From contig NZ_JAZHOH010000001.1 of the NCBI RefSeq assembly GCF_040419245.1, positions 4,216,001 to 4,280,000 of the forward strand: a DNA stretch of 64,000 nt, in the 5' to 3' direction. This document shows, piece after piece, positions 51,863 to 60,990 of the stretch. The translations under genes and the position numbers were made by a program. Source of the DNA: Ewingella sp. CoE-038-23 (GTDB taxonomy: Bacteria; Pseudomonadota; Gammaproteobacteria; Enterobacterales; Enterobacteriaceae). The notes beneath the pieces are model-generated. The model did not search any database. It was not told the origin of the DNA and saw nothing but the letters and a program-made list of their open reading frames with translations. Every line of letters starts with the position of its first letter. Within the stretch, counting starts at the first letter, position 1.

Positions 51863-51873
51863 TGGTTTTTAGG

Positions 51874-51909
51874 TTTTGCTCCTCCCTCTTGTCAGGGGGA
51901 GGAGCAAAA
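51874..51909. repeat. Hairpin between yhhY and the esterase gene
   Basis: TTTTGCTCCTCCCTCT pairs with AGGGGGAGGAGCAAAA (16 bp, one G-U) over a 4-nt loop. It may act as a bidirectional terminator for the two converging genes; it resembles the gntK hairpin at 44126. Confidence 0.6.
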
Positions 51910-51913
51910 GGCC

Positions 51914-52894
51914 CTACTCCAGATAATGCCTCAACGCGCCGGCGGCCTGGGCCAGCGCGACTTTCACGGCGGGAATTTCAGCCAGCGGGTTGAGCAGCCC
52001 ATAGTCATGAATCAGCCCGTCATACCTGACCAGAGTGACCTCCACCCCGGCTTCATTGAGCTTGCGGCCATAAGCTTCCCCTTCATCGCGTAAAACATCA
52101 TATTCGGCGACTTGGATCAGGGCTGGAGGCAGGCCCGCGAGCTGTTCGGGTTTGGCTTGAAGCGGCGAGGCGTGCAGCTCTTGGCGTTTTCCGGCGTCGG
52201 TGGTGTAAGCGTCCCAAAACCACTTCATCATATTACGGGTCAGGAAGAAGCCTTCAGGGTAACGCTGGTAGGATTCTGTCTCGAAATTGGCGTCAGTGAC
52301 CGGCCAAAGCAGCAGCTGGAAGGCGATATGCGGCGCGCCTTTTTCTTTCGCCATCAGGGCCACGGCGGCGGACATATTCCCCCCGACGCTATTACCGGCC
52401 ACTGCCAGCCGCGAACTGTCGACGTTGATTTCATCTCCGTGCTCCGCCACCCATTTAGTCGCGGCGTAAGCCTCGTTGATCGCCACCGGATACTGCGCCT
52501 CGGGGGATGGCGTGTAGTTAACGAATACCGCCACCGCGCCGCTGCCGACCACTAAATCACGGACCAAACGCTTATGGGTTGGGAAGTCACCGAGGATCCA
52601 GCCACCGCCGTGAAAGAACATAAACGCCGGAAGCTTTTTGCTATGACCAATCGGGCGAACGATGGACAGCGTCACCGAGTGATCATCAACAATAATCACT
52701 TTTTCGCTGGTTTCGATGCCACTGAGGTTCACTTCCACCGACTTTTGCGCATCCACCAGCACCTGCCGCGCTTCTTTTGGCTCCAGCTGCTCCATCGGTT
52801 TCCCTCCGGCGCTGTTGAGTTGGGTCAGGAAATCTTCAATATGCCGATTGGTAGCGGCGTTTTCGGGCGATAAGGCTTTTTGAACTTGGCTCAT
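51914..52894 (-). CDS. Alpha/beta hydrolase, hormone-sensitive-lipase family esterase
   Basis: The 326-residue protein has the oxyanion motif HGGGW, the nucleophile elbow GNSVGGN, an acid in EYDVLRDEG and the catalytic His in LIHDYG: the HSL family pattern. These enzymes hydrolyse short-chain esters; the substrate is unknown. The ATG at 52894 lies six nt after GAGGAG. It is divergent from olsF, with 164 bp between. Confidence 0.9.
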   Translation of the reverse strand: MSQVQKALSPENAATNRHIEDFLTQLNSAGGKPMEQLEPKEARQVLVDAQKSVEVNLSGIETSEKVIIVDDHSVTLSIVRPIGHSKKLPAFMFFHGGGWILGDFPTHKRLVRDLVVGSGAVAVFVNYTPSPEAQYPVAINEAYAATKWVAEHGDEINVDSSRLAVAGNSVGGNMSAAVALMAKEKGAPHIAFQLLLWPVTDANFETESYQRYPEGFFLTRNMMKWFWDAYTTDAGKRQELHASPLQAKPEQLAGLPPALIQVAEYDVLRDEGEAYGRKLNEAGVEVTLVRYDGLIHDYGLLNPLAEIPAVKVALAQAAGALRHYLE

Positions 52895-53058
52895 CTCTGC
52901 TCCTCGGTATTTCCAGAATTCAGTGAGTGAGGAGTAAGTATAGAAGTGGATGACCGCCCTTGCAGAAAGGGCAAACTTCCCCGTTCTGTCACTTACCTGC
53001 CATTTTACTGTCATCCGCGCTGCTTATGTTCTGATTAACTTCACCGGAGGACAAGCCT

Positions 53059-54774
53059 ATGTTTAGCATGGACACCGTACTTCAGGATCTCGACCCGCAG
53101 CGTAAAACCCCGTCATGGCAGCTTAGCCTGCTGAAAACTCTGTTCCACGAGAAAGACTTCCACCAGCTTGCCGACCAGCATCGCCACCTAAAAGGCATGG
53201 ATATGGTCGAGCAGGTGCTAGAATATTTCGATATTCGCTGTGAACTGGCCGAACGCGATTTGGAGCAGATCCCAAGCTACGGTCCGGTGGTGGTGATTGC
53301 GAATCACCCGATTGGCACATTAGACGGTCTGGCATTGCTGCATGCCGTGGCCTCGGTGCGTCCGGATGTCAAAGTGATGGCCAACCGCCTGTTATCGCGC
53401 GTGGAGTCCATCAGCAGCCTGATGATTCCGGTGGATAATATGGGCAATCGCACACAGCGCTCGCAGGTCTCCGCGATGCAAGAGCATTTGGAAAACCAGG
53501 GCGTGCTGGTTGTCTTCCCGGCGGGCGAGGTGTCGCGCCTGAGTTCGAAAGGGGTGCGCGACGGCCGCTGGCATACCGGTTTTATTCGCATGGCCGCCAA
53601 GGTGCGCGCGCCCATTGTGCCGGTGCACATCAGTGGCAATAACAGCGCGCTGTTCTATCTCAGCTCGCTGGTTTATCGCCCGCTCTCTTCGCTGCTGCTG
53701 GTGCGGGAAATGTTCCGCCAGCGCGGCAACAGTTTGAAATTGCAGATTGGCGCGCGGATTCCTTATGCCAGTTGGCACGACGGACACACCCACGCCAATG
53801 ATTTAGCCGAGCGTTTTCGTCGCCACGTTTATCGCCTTGGGCAAGGCAAAGAGGGGCTGTTCCAGTCAGAGTCGGCCATTGCCCGCGCCGAAGACCGCGC
53901 CGTGCTGAAACGGGCGCTTGAAGGCAGTGAAAAGCTGGGGCAGACGCCGGACGGCAAGCTTATCTATCTTTATCGCCGCAACGGCGAGGACTATGTGCCG
54001 ATCCTGCGCGAGCTGGGGCGTCTGCGCGAAATCGCCTTCCGCGCGGTGGGTGAAGGCAGTGGCCGTCGCCGCGACCTCGACAGCTATGACGACAGCTATT
54101 ATCACCTGGTGTTGTGGGATCCGCAGGATTTGGAAATCGTTGGCGCCTACCGTTTTATGCCGACCGCGGATCACGTGCAGGAGCACGGCATCGACACTAT
54201 TTATAGCCAGAGCCTGTTCCATTACGGCCATCAGATGGACCCGATTTTAGCCCAGGGCATTGAGCTTGGCCGCAGCTTTATCCAACCCGCCTACTGGGGG
54301 AAACGCGGCCTCGACTACCTGTGGCTGGGCATTGGGGCCTATCTGGCGAAGTATCCGCAAACCCGCTATCTGTTTGGCCCGGTGTCGATTTCCGGCGGCC
54401 TGCCTCTGGCGGCTCGCGACCTGCTGATTGCCTTCTACCGGATTTACTTTGCTCCGACCCTGCCGCTGGCGACTTCGCGCCGCCCTTATCCGGCTTCGCT
54501 GCCCGACGTGCTGGCGCAGTTCTCCGGCGAGGACTATGCCGAAGACCTTCAGCGCCTGAAAAGAATGTTGAGTAATCTGGGCTGCGCCATTCCGCCGCTG
54601 TACAAGCAGTACACCGAGCTGTGCGAGGCGGGCGGCGTGCAGTTTATCGACTTCGGCTCAGACCCGGCGTTCAATAACTGCATTGACGGACTGGTCTTGG
54701 TGGATTTGAGCCAACTCAAAACTGCCAAGTTTGAGCGTTACATTGGCGTGCATCAGTGTCAGAAATCCGCCTAA
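53059..54774 (+). CDS. olsF: OlsF-type bifunctional ornithine lipid synthase
   Basis: The 571-residue protein joins two acyltransferases. The N-terminal half is PlsC/OlsA-like, with NHPIGTLDG (His83, Asp89, five residues between as in this subfamily) and FPAGEVSR (153-160). The C-terminal half, from about 300, is an OlsB-like GNAT domain (GAYRFMPTADHV, YLFGPVSISGGLP). This is the layout of OlsF of Serratia proteamaculans, which makes ornithine lipids by itself: the C-part N-acylates ornithine and the N-part adds the second acyl chain. E. coli lacks it. Product inferred from architecture. Confidence 0.85.
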   Translation: MFSMDTVLQDLDPQRKTPSWQLSLLKTLFHEKDFHQLADQHRHLKGMDMVEQVLEYFDIRCELAERDLEQIPSYGPVVVIANHPIGTLDGLALLHAVASVRPDVKVMANRLLSRVESISSLMIPVDNMGNRTQRSQVSAMQEHLENQGVLVVFPAGEVSRLSSKGVRDGRWHTGFIRMAAKVRAPIVPVHISGNNSALFYLSSLVYRPLSSLLLVREMFRQRGNSLKLQIGARIPYASWHDGHTHANDLAERFRRHVYRLGQGKEGLFQSESAIARAEDRAVLKRALEGSEKLGQTPDGKLIYLYRRNGEDYVPILRELGRLREIAFRAVGEGSGRRRDLDSYDDSYYHLVLWDPQDLEIVGAYRFMPTADHVQEHGIDTIYSQSLFHYGHQMDPILAQGIELGRSFIQPAYWGKRGLDYLWLGIGAYLAKYPQTRYLFGPVSISGGLPLAARDLLIAFYRIYFAPTLPLATSRRPYPASLPDVLAQFSGEDYAEDLQRLKRMLSNLGCAIPPLYKQYTELCEAGGVQFIDFGSDPAFNNCIDGLVLVDLSQLKTAKFERYIGVHQCQKSA

Positions 54775-55142
54775 ACGGCACTTTCCTACCGATTTATCAT
54801 CCTTTTCCTTATCTTCAGATGCGTCCTACAAGCAGGTAGGACGCGCCTGACTGCCGACGTTATCTCCATTCTCTATATTGCGTGACAGCACCACTCAGTA
54901 CGCCAGCTTCGCGGCGCGCCGGGTGTTTTCATCCCACATTCCGCGTGGTGGTCAATGGCAGTAATGCGAAGGTATCTTAATCAGCAGCGGGGCCAATCCC
55001 TGGCGCTCAAAAATATGCTAGTTTCCGATGATAACGCGGCCGTCACTGCGATGGCTGGCTCAGGGCTTGATCTGACAGCCGATGGCTCATCATTGCCAGG
55101 GTCGGGGTGAAGGTTAGTTTCTAGAAGCGAGTAGAGTCAACA
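54775..55142. other. Gene-poor region after olsF
   Basis: This 368-bp stretch has no gene I can support. A REP-like hairpin (GCGTCCTAC/GTAGGACGC, 54831-54854) lies 57 bp after olsF. A 51-codon ATG frame (54955-55110, plus strand, starting MAVMRRYLNQQRG) is present but has no recognisable family or clear ribosome site; it may be a remnant. Confidence 0.4.
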
Positions 55143-55265
55143 TCACGCCAGAGGCGCAGGAAACTGCGCCTTTTTTATTTCACTTCGCAACTGTTCCCTT
55201 TTCTCTGCAATGCGTTGTTGGCTTTCGGGCGACTGCTTCGCCACGAGTTGTTTGAAGTTCCCCAT
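55143..55265 (-). pseudogene. Truncated XRE-antitoxin N-terminus, 40 aa
   Basis: The frame reads MGNFKQLVAKQSPESQQRIA, then EKREQLRSEI, typical of the first helix of HigA-like antitoxins (F..L...QSPE.Q..I......L..E). It then ends in KKAQFPAPLA read through a hairpin instead of the DNA-binding part. AGAGG precedes the ATG. Likely the stump of a lost toxin-antitoxin pair. Confidence 0.45.
55153..55176 (+). terminator. Strong terminator in the accessory region
   Basis: GGCGCAG, GAAA tetraloop, CTGCGCC, then T6. No intact gene feeds it from the left, which fits gene loss upstream. Confidence 0.75.
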
Positions 55266-55358
55266 TTTCCTCTCCCTATAAGTCTCATATGCCTAAAATA
55301 TGACCTATCAGCTATAGTTTCAATACTCATACAAGTAGTTAGGGGATGATAAATGGCG

Positions 55359-55389
55359 AAAAAGGCAGCTTCCCCATCGCGAAGCTGCC
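55359..55389 (-). terminator. Terminator of the proline-rich protein gene
   Basis: On the minus strand GGCAGCTTC, 8-nt loop, GAAGCTGCC, then T5, just after the stop at 55396. Confidence 0.88.
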
Positions 55390-55395
55390 CTGTTG

Positions 55396-56769
55396 TTAAG
55401 CCCGCAATCTCACGTTGGCGTCCATTCCCATGCTGCGCAGACGCGAGTCGAGGGCTTTCATGCATTTGTCATAGCCGCCGGGGCCTTGCAGCGGATCGGG
55501 GAGGTCCGCCAGATAGCCAAGTTTTCTGCCGATCATCAGGGTTTCCATAACGCTGTGATGTCCGGAAAGCGTCATCAGCGCGGCGTACATTATCAGGATT
55601 TTTTCCCGGCTTTGCTTCTCTTGCGACGAACACTGGGCGAAGGGCTTCGACATCTCCAGATGCTGAATAACAAACTGCCCCGTCCCCGACGCACCGGCGA
55701 TAAATGGCGTGCCGCTGACCTTAAAGCGCTTGGCCGTGTCAGAGGTTGGGATGCGCTCATTGCTCGATTTTGCATGGTTGATGCGCTGCGGGAAAAAGTT
55801 CTCCGTGGAGGGGCGTCGGTTCAACGTGTCGACAATCCCCGCGTGGCGGTTTTCGCGACTGCTGCTGCGCACCTGGTCGGAACGAATCTTCTGCCTGCCG
55901 CGATCGGTAAACACCGATTGGGAGCGAATTTGCTGGGAGACGGCGGGCTTGTAGTAGTTCATCGCGCTACCCAGCACGTCGATGGTTTGCTTGATGGAGC
56001 CCTGCAAACGGTTAGCCAGCACGGCGCTGCTTTCGCCTGAACGCGACCAATCTTTTAATTCGCGCTCCAGCTCCCCGGCCTTCCTTAAACCCCGGTGCAA
56101 ATCGGCCACCGTCGCTTTGTCCATGCCCGCAGTGAATTCGCTGAAACGGCTTTCGCACGAGCGCAGGGTGCCAATCATCTGGTGCATATGGTTGACCAAT
56201 AGGCTGGTCTGACTGCTGCTCATATTGCTCCATAAATGTACTGCCCAGCGCGACTCCCGCTGCGTGGCGGCGACATCATTGCCGCGCACGTCAAACTTCG
56301 GCGGCGTGGCGGCAAGGGTGTTGGCGCGAGGGCGCGAGCTGCTTTGCGCCGGTGGAGCAGCAGGCGGTCGGCTGGTGGAAGGTAGCGGATTGCGCCTGAC
56401 TTCCTGCTGGGCCAGCGGATGTAAATTATTCTGGCGCGGCGGCTCATAGGCAGGCAGCGGAATGATTTTCGGGTGCGGCGGCGGTGGCATCGGCACATAG
56501 TCGTACTGCCGATGATTGCTGGTCGACGCATAGAGACTGTTAATCGGCGGTGGTGGCATCGGCACATGCACCGGCGGCAGCGGCACATTCCCTGGACGCG
56601 GTGCGGCCGGCATCGGTCCCCAATTACCATTATTAGGTTGTTGATAAATCTGCTGATTATTCGGCAGCGCAGGCTGCTGATAAATATAATTTTGCGGATG
56701 AGCAGGCGGTTCGGGCGGCCGATAAATGTAATTATTATTCGGCATTCCGTAGTTATATGGGTTTGGCAT
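55396..56769 (-). CDS. Unrecognised proline-rich protein, possible secreted effector
   Basis: The 457-residue product is not one I recognise. Residues 1-140 are rich in Pro, Asn, Gln and Tyr with repeated units (NYIY, NYIYQQP, QIYQQP; VPMPPPP twice). A Ser/Arg-rich middle follows, including an alpha-helical stretch (WSNMSSSQTSLLVNHMHQMI, near 185-205). The C-terminal third is compact (SGTPFIAGASGTGQFVIQHL, MLIGRKLGYL-like region, DPLQGPGGYDKCMKALDSR). There is no signal peptide or membrane segment. A disordered N-terminus plus folded C-domain recalls type III or VI effectors, but no secretion gene is near. The ATG at 56769 is chosen over a TTG at 56889. Confidence 0.7.
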   Translation of the reverse strand: MPNPYNYGMPNNNYIYRPPEPPAHPQNYIYQQPALPNNQQIYQQPNNGNWGPMPAAPRPGNVPLPPVHVPMPPPPINSLYASTSNHRQYDYVPMPPPPHPKIIPLPAYEPPRQNNLHPLAQQEVRRNPLPSTSRPPAAPPAQSSSRPRANTLAATPPKFDVRGNDVAATQRESRWAVHLWSNMSSSQTSLLVNHMHQMIGTLRSCESRFSEFTAGMDKATVADLHRGLRKAGELERELKDWSRSGESSAVLANRLQGSIKQTIDVLGSAMNYYKPAVSQQIRSQSVFTDRGRQKIRSDQVRSSSRENRHAGIVDTLNRRPSTENFFPQRINHAKSSNERIPTSDTAKRFKVSGTPFIAGASGTGQFVIQHLEMSKPFAQCSSQEKQSREKILIMYAALMTLSGHHSVMETLMIGRKLGYLADLPDPLQGPGGYDKCMKALDSRLRSMGMDANVRLRA

Positions 56770-56891
56770 GGTGAGTATCCATTCGATTCGATGATGAATA
56801 TCAAAGTTGTCTTCAGATGACGAAGATTTGAGTGGATAATCGTTTGGGTTAGTTCCGCCCGCTGTGCAGATGTTAATCAGCCTACCCAATA

Positions 56892-56969
56892 ATGAGCCAA
56901 ATCGCCGTACTCGGCCTTGGCGCAGGATCTCGGTCAGGAAAATATGACCAGCTTCGTGAAGCTGTTTAG
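56892..56969 (+). pseudogene. Possible start of a decayed NAD-binding oxidoreductase gene
   Basis: A 25-codon frame begins MSQIAVLGLGAGSRSG, close to the Rossmann glycine motif that opens 3-hydroxyisobutyrate-dehydrogenase-type proteins (IAVLGLGAMGSRMA), but lacks the Met-Gly step and soon meets a stop. It may be the stump of a lost gene. Confidence 0.25.
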
Positions 56970-57075
56970 TTAAAACCAGTCAGTGCGCTAACCAAAAGCC
57001 GCGAAACGGCAGCCTTTTTATTTTTACTGAGCGCGGCGCATATTCCGAATAAGGTCTAAAAGAAATTTCGGTTAT

Positions 57076-57993
57076 TTATTCCAGCCATTTTGGCTCGAAC
57101 ATCGCTGGGTTGGCACGCACTTCATTAATAATGAAGTCTACAAAAGCCCGGACCTTGGGAGACAGATGCCGATTAGAGGGCCAAATAAGTGATAATGAAC
57201 CAAGGGGAACCATAAACTCGGTGAGTATCGGTTGCAGAAGTTTATTTTTTATCGCGCTTTCCGCAACATAAACAGGTAAATGGGCAATACCGAGTCCATC
57301 AATGGCAGCGCGTAACCCGGCATCCGTATTATTAAAGATAAGATTACGGGGAAGACTTAAGTGTGTATTAGGCGCTGAAAACGACCATTGGGCGAGGAGA
57401 CCATTTGAGGGATATTTAAAATGGATACAATTATGTTTGACGAGATCGGTAGGGTCCTGGGGAGTACCCTGTTTTTCTAAATAACTTTTAGAACCACAAA
57501 CAACAAAATGCTGCTCCCCTAGCCGATGACCAATCAATCGCGTATCCCTGAGCTCCCCACTTCTCACCGCAATATCTATCCCTTCGCCAATTATATCAAT
57601 CACACGATCCTCAAAATCGATATCGAGTTCGATTTCTGGATACACCTTTAGGAACTCAGGTAGCAATGGCATAAGCAGATTGTGGCCGAAGATCTGCGGC
57701 ACGCTCACACGCAGTCTGCCCTTAGGACGCGACCGCGTGGACGAAATCATCGCCTGTGCGTCGTAAATATCATCCAGTATATGCTTACAACGCTCATAAA
57801 AAATCGCACCTTCTTCCGTTAGCCCAATACTGCGGGTTGTTCTGTAGAAAAGCCTAACCCCCAGCTCGTTCTCAAGTCTGGCTACACTTTTAGCAATGGC
57901 GGAAGAAGAGACACCCAGAACTCGGCCCGCACCTGCATAACTGAGAAGCTCAGCGGCAGAAACGAACGCGGTCATCCCCTTAAGGCTTTCCAT
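57076..57993 (-). CDS. LysR-family transcriptional regulator
   Basis: The 305-residue protein has a LysR helix-turn-helix at the N-terminus (MTAFVSAAELLSYAGAGRVL, AIAKSVARLENELG) and an effector-binding domain from about 90 (GRLRVSVPQIFGHN). It is AT-richer than the backbone. It is divergent from the decayed formyltransferase and MFS genes, so it probably once controlled them; the effector is unknown. Confidence 0.88.
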   Translation of the reverse strand: MESLKGMTAFVSAAELLSYAGAGRVLGVSSSAIAKSVARLENELGVRLFYRTTRSIGLTEEGAIFYERCKHILDDIYDAQAMISSTRSRPKGRLRVSVPQIFGHNLLMPLLPEFLKVYPEIELDIDFEDRVIDIIGEGIDIAVRSGELRDTRLIGHRLGEQHFVVCGSKSYLEKQGTPQDPTDLVKHNCIHFKYPSNGLLAQWSFSAPNTHLSLPRNLIFNNTDAGLRAAIDGLGIAHLPVYVAESAIKNKLLQPILTEFMVPLGSLSLIWPSNRHLSPKVRAFVDFIINEVRANPAMFEPKWLE

Positions 57994-58159
57994 AATGACC
58001 TTATACGCATTAAAGACATTTTTTCTTTAGTGTAAGGTCGGTTAGAGGGATTTACAAATCATTACGTTGAATTTATTCTCCAATTACCATTTATCATCGG
58101 TCATACCTTGATAGAAAATTAAATTAACAGTACTGCATATCAATAATGGAATAGTTAAC

Positions 58160-58493
58160 AAGGAGACTCAGCGTTATTCTTGTTGCAAAGAAAAAACGCA
58201 TCTAATACACAGCGCGTTATTTCAGGCACACATTCCGCATATGCAAATTAAATATAACGGTAAATAATATAACTCAACGAGAAGTTCTCGGCTTTATACT
58301 ATGGGTATCAACAAGGCCTATTATTGATCAGGAACCCGTCAGAATAGCGAATGGAATGACTGAGAGTGACCTGAAAGAAGCGATTCTTCTGGCCGAAAAA
58401 AAGATGATCTATCGGGCTGTCCGGGCATTTCTTGAAGGCCGAATAACGCTTAACGAGGACAAGGTCATTTACGAGGAAAATAGTCATGTATAA
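58160..58493 (+). pseudogene. Decayed formyltransferase gene
   Basis: An AAGGAG site (58160-58165) is followed in frame by SVILVAKKKRI, then a TAA (58203-58205). The same frame then runs open to 58493 and its last 60 codons read RPIIDQEPVRI, LKEAILLAEKK, FLEGRITL, the C-terminal pattern of PurN/PurU/Fmt-type formyltransferases (GPII.Q..V, then an E...Y..AV..FL.GR helix). The central catalytic part is missing. It overlaps the MFS gene by 8 bp. Identification rests on pattern only. Confidence 0.45.
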
Positions 58494-59694
58494 GATAAAG
58501 AATAATATTATTGCTGCGAGCTGCGTCGCGAGCATTCTTTTTATCGCTATAACAACACTTGGATTATCCCTCGCGACATTGCCTCTATATATTAATGAGT
58601 CCTTGGGGTATTCCGCTTTTTATGTTGGTCTGGTTGTCGCCACTGAATCATTATCAACACTGTTTTCTCGAGCAGCCGCTGGTCGATATTCTGACAATCA
58701 TGGACCACGAAAAGGTATGGTGCTGGGACTGTCCCTCACCTTGCTGGCGGGGCTATTATGTTTATTTTCATTCGGTTTTATTGATTCAGCTAAAGTCGCT
58801 TTATCTGTCATTATTTTTTCGCGAATACTCATGGGTATTGGCGAAAGCTTAATTTTTACTTGCAGTGGCACATGGCCTATTGGCCTCGTCGGTCGAGAAC
58901 ATGCCGGGAAAATTATGTCTTGGGTGGGTATTGCCATGTTCCTGGGCTTAGCGCTGGGTAATTATGCAGGTACATGGTCGTATTACCACACTGGTATTAC
59001 TATTTCTGCTATTGCTATGACGGTTCTACCTGCGTTTGGTCTTTTGCTCGTCGCCATCATTAAACCTGTGGCAACGCATCCCGAAAAAAATCACGCGAAA
59101 CTTTCCTATGCGATCCAAAGAATATGGAAAGCGGGATCGGGATTCTCGCTGGCCAATATAGGTTATGCCTCTATTACGACGTTTCTCGTGCTCTATTTTA
59201 TTAAAAATGGATGGGGAAGTCAGGCAGCCGTCGCCTTAGCTCTATTTGGCGTAGGTTATGTTGTTTCAAGACTAACCTTGGGGTGGAAAGCAGACAGTTC
59301 AGGTTTAAAACTGACACTGTTTTCAATTGCCATTGAAGCCATTGGTTTATTATTGATTGCACTTTCATCTCATCCCTACGAGGCAATGCTGGGCTCTTTC
59401 TTAACAGGATTCGGCCTGTCAATGATTTACCCCTTGCTTGCCCTTCCGGCATTAAAAAGTATGCCTGATGAAAATATCGGTCTGGCGCTGAGTACCTATG
59501 AGTCTTGTTTTGATATAGGGATCTTAATTGCAGGACTGGTGGGCGGAGGCATTGTGTCACTATTTGGCTATCCCGCCGTATTTCTCTTTGCCTTCGTCTG
59601 CTGCCTGTTAGCCTCTTTTTCATCGGTATTGGCTTACAAGCAAATATCCAACGAAGACCCCAAGCTGATGCGTGAAAAGGCCACTCTTAACTAA
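58486..59694 (+). CDS. MFS transporter
   Basis: The 402-residue protein has 12 hydrophobic segments and the MFS loop 2-3 motif (GRYSDNHGPRKGM). It resembles sugar-efflux or drug-efflux type MFS proteins (YfcJ/YhhS-like), substrate unknown. Its ATG lies inside the last codons of the formyltransferase remnant, so it was translationally coupled to that gene. It is clearly AT-richer than yhiN next door. An inverted repeat (CACTCTTA/TAAGAGTG, 59682-59705) spans its stop codon. Confidence 0.9.
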   Translation: MYKIKNNIIAASCVASILFIAITTLGLSLATLPLYINESLGYSAFYVGLVVATESLSTLFSRAAAGRYSDNHGPRKGMVLGLSLTLLAGLLCLFSFGFIDSAKVALSVIIFSRILMGIGESLIFTCSGTWPIGLVGREHAGKIMSWVGIAMFLGLALGNYAGTWSYYHTGITISAIAMTVLPAFGLLLVAIIKPVATHPEKNHAKLSYAIQRIWKAGSGFSLANIGYASITTFLVLYFIKNGWGSQAAVALALFGVGYVVSRLTLGWKADSSGLKLTLFSIAIEAIGLLLIALSSHPYEAMLGSFLTGFGLSMIYPLLALPALKSMPDENIGLALSTYESCFDIGILIAGLVGGGIVSLFGYPAVFLFAFVCCLLASFSSVLAYKQISNEDPKLMREKATLN

Positions 59695-59791
59695 AAATAA
59701 GAGTGCCACTCAGTCCAGCACGTCGTGGAGTTGATTAGATGAGCGACCCAATCGACGTTCTGGGCTGAGCTACCTCAGTGCGATTTTATGA

Positions 59792-60988
59792 TCATCCGGC
59801 GCGCACCAGCTCCTGCGCGCAGGCCCACGCCGAGCTCCAGGCCCACTGGAAATTGTAGCCGCCGAGCCAGCCGGTGACGTCAACCACTTCGCCGATGAAG
59901 TACAGGCCGGATACCTTGGTGGCGCCCATGGTTTTGGATGACAGCTCTTTGGTGTCGACGCCGCCGAGGGTGACTTCCGCCGTGCGATAGCCTTCGGTAC
60001 CGTTCGGCTGAACGCGCCAGTTTTGTAGCTGTTCGACTAATTCTGCCTGCTGCGGCACGTTGAGCTGCTTGAGGGTGACATCGGGAATTTGGCCGAGGGT
60101 TTGCAGACACTCAACCAGACGCTTCGGCAGCTGCATCGCCAGCGTATTTTTCAGGCTTTGGTTAGGGTGCTGCTGGCGCTGATCGTTCAAAAAGCCGGCT
60201 AAATCTAGCTCAGGAAGTAAGTTAACGCTCACAAACTCGCCTGGCTGCCAGTAGCTGGAAAGCTGTAAAACCGCCGGGCCGGACATGCCGCGATGGGTGA
60301 ACAGGATGCTTTCGCGAAACACCGTGCCGTCTTCGGCAGTCAAAACCGACGGCACCGAAACGCCGGACAGGGTCTGCAGATGGTCCAACAGCGGCTTATG
60401 CAGCGTAAAGGGCACCAAGCCGGCTCGGGTTGGTAGCACTTTCAGGCCAAATTGCTCCGCCAGGCGATATCCCCATGGCGATGCGCCGAGGCCCGGCATG
60501 GATAATCCGCCGCTCGCCACAACAAGTGAGTGAGTACTTACAGTTGAGCCGTTCACATTGATTTCAAAGCCAGTTTCGGTTTTCACCACCGAGGTGATTT
60601 CGCTGCGCAGGCGGATTTCCACCTTGCCCTTCGCGCATTCACTCTCCAGCATAGCGACGATTTGCTGCGCCGAGTCATCGCAGAACAGCTGGCCGAGGGT
60701 TTTCTCATGCCACGCGATGCCATGGCGGTTAACCATGTCGATGAAATCCCACTGGGTGTAGCGCGCCAGCGCCGATTTGCAGAAATGCGGATTGTTGGAA
60801 AGATAAGCCGCCGGTTCGGCATACAGATTGGTGAAGTTACAGCGCCCACCCCCTGACATGAGGATTTTTCGGCCCGCTTTTTTGCCGTTGTCGAGCAGCA
60901 CAACGCGGCGGCCACCCTGACCCGCCAGCGCGGCACAAAACATGCCCGCAGCGCCTGCGCCAACCACGACTACATCAACCTGTTCCAC
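59792..60988 (-). CDS. yhiN: YhiN flavoprotein, HI0933 family
   Basis: The 398-residue FAD-dependent oxidoreductase has the N-terminal dinucleotide motif VGAGAAGMFCAALAGQGG, KAGRKILMSGGGRCNFTN and the C-terminal GEVVDVTGWLGGYNFQ, matching E. coli YhiN. Its substrate is not known. It starts at GTG with GAGG upstream; the ATG two bases earlier is out of frame. Divergent from pitA as in E. coli. Confidence 0.95.
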   Translation of the reverse strand: MEQVDVVVVGAGAAGMFCAALAGQGGRRVVLLDNGKKAGRKILMSGGGRCNFTNLYAEPAAYLSNNPHFCKSALARYTQWDFIDMVNRHGIAWHEKTLGQLFCDDSAQQIVAMLESECAKGKVEIRLRSEITSVVKTETGFEINVNGSTVSTHSLVVASGGLSMPGLGASPWGYRLAEQFGLKVLPTRAGLVPFTLHKPLLDHLQTLSGVSVPSVLTAEDGTVFRESILFTHRGMSGPAVLQLSSYWQPGEFVSVNLLPELDLAGFLNDQRQQHPNQSLKNTLAMQLPKRLVECLQTLGQIPDVTLKQLNVPQQAELVEQLQNWRVQPNGTEGYRTAEVTLGGVDTKELSSKTMGATKVSGLYFIGEVVDVTGWLGGYNFQWAWSSAWACAQELVRAG

Positions 60989-60990
60989 AT

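Noticed and set aside
58308..58535. 75-codon minus frame opposite the formyltransferase relic and MFS start
   Set aside because: The plus strand shows the more convincing protein pattern; the minus frame has no similarity I know.
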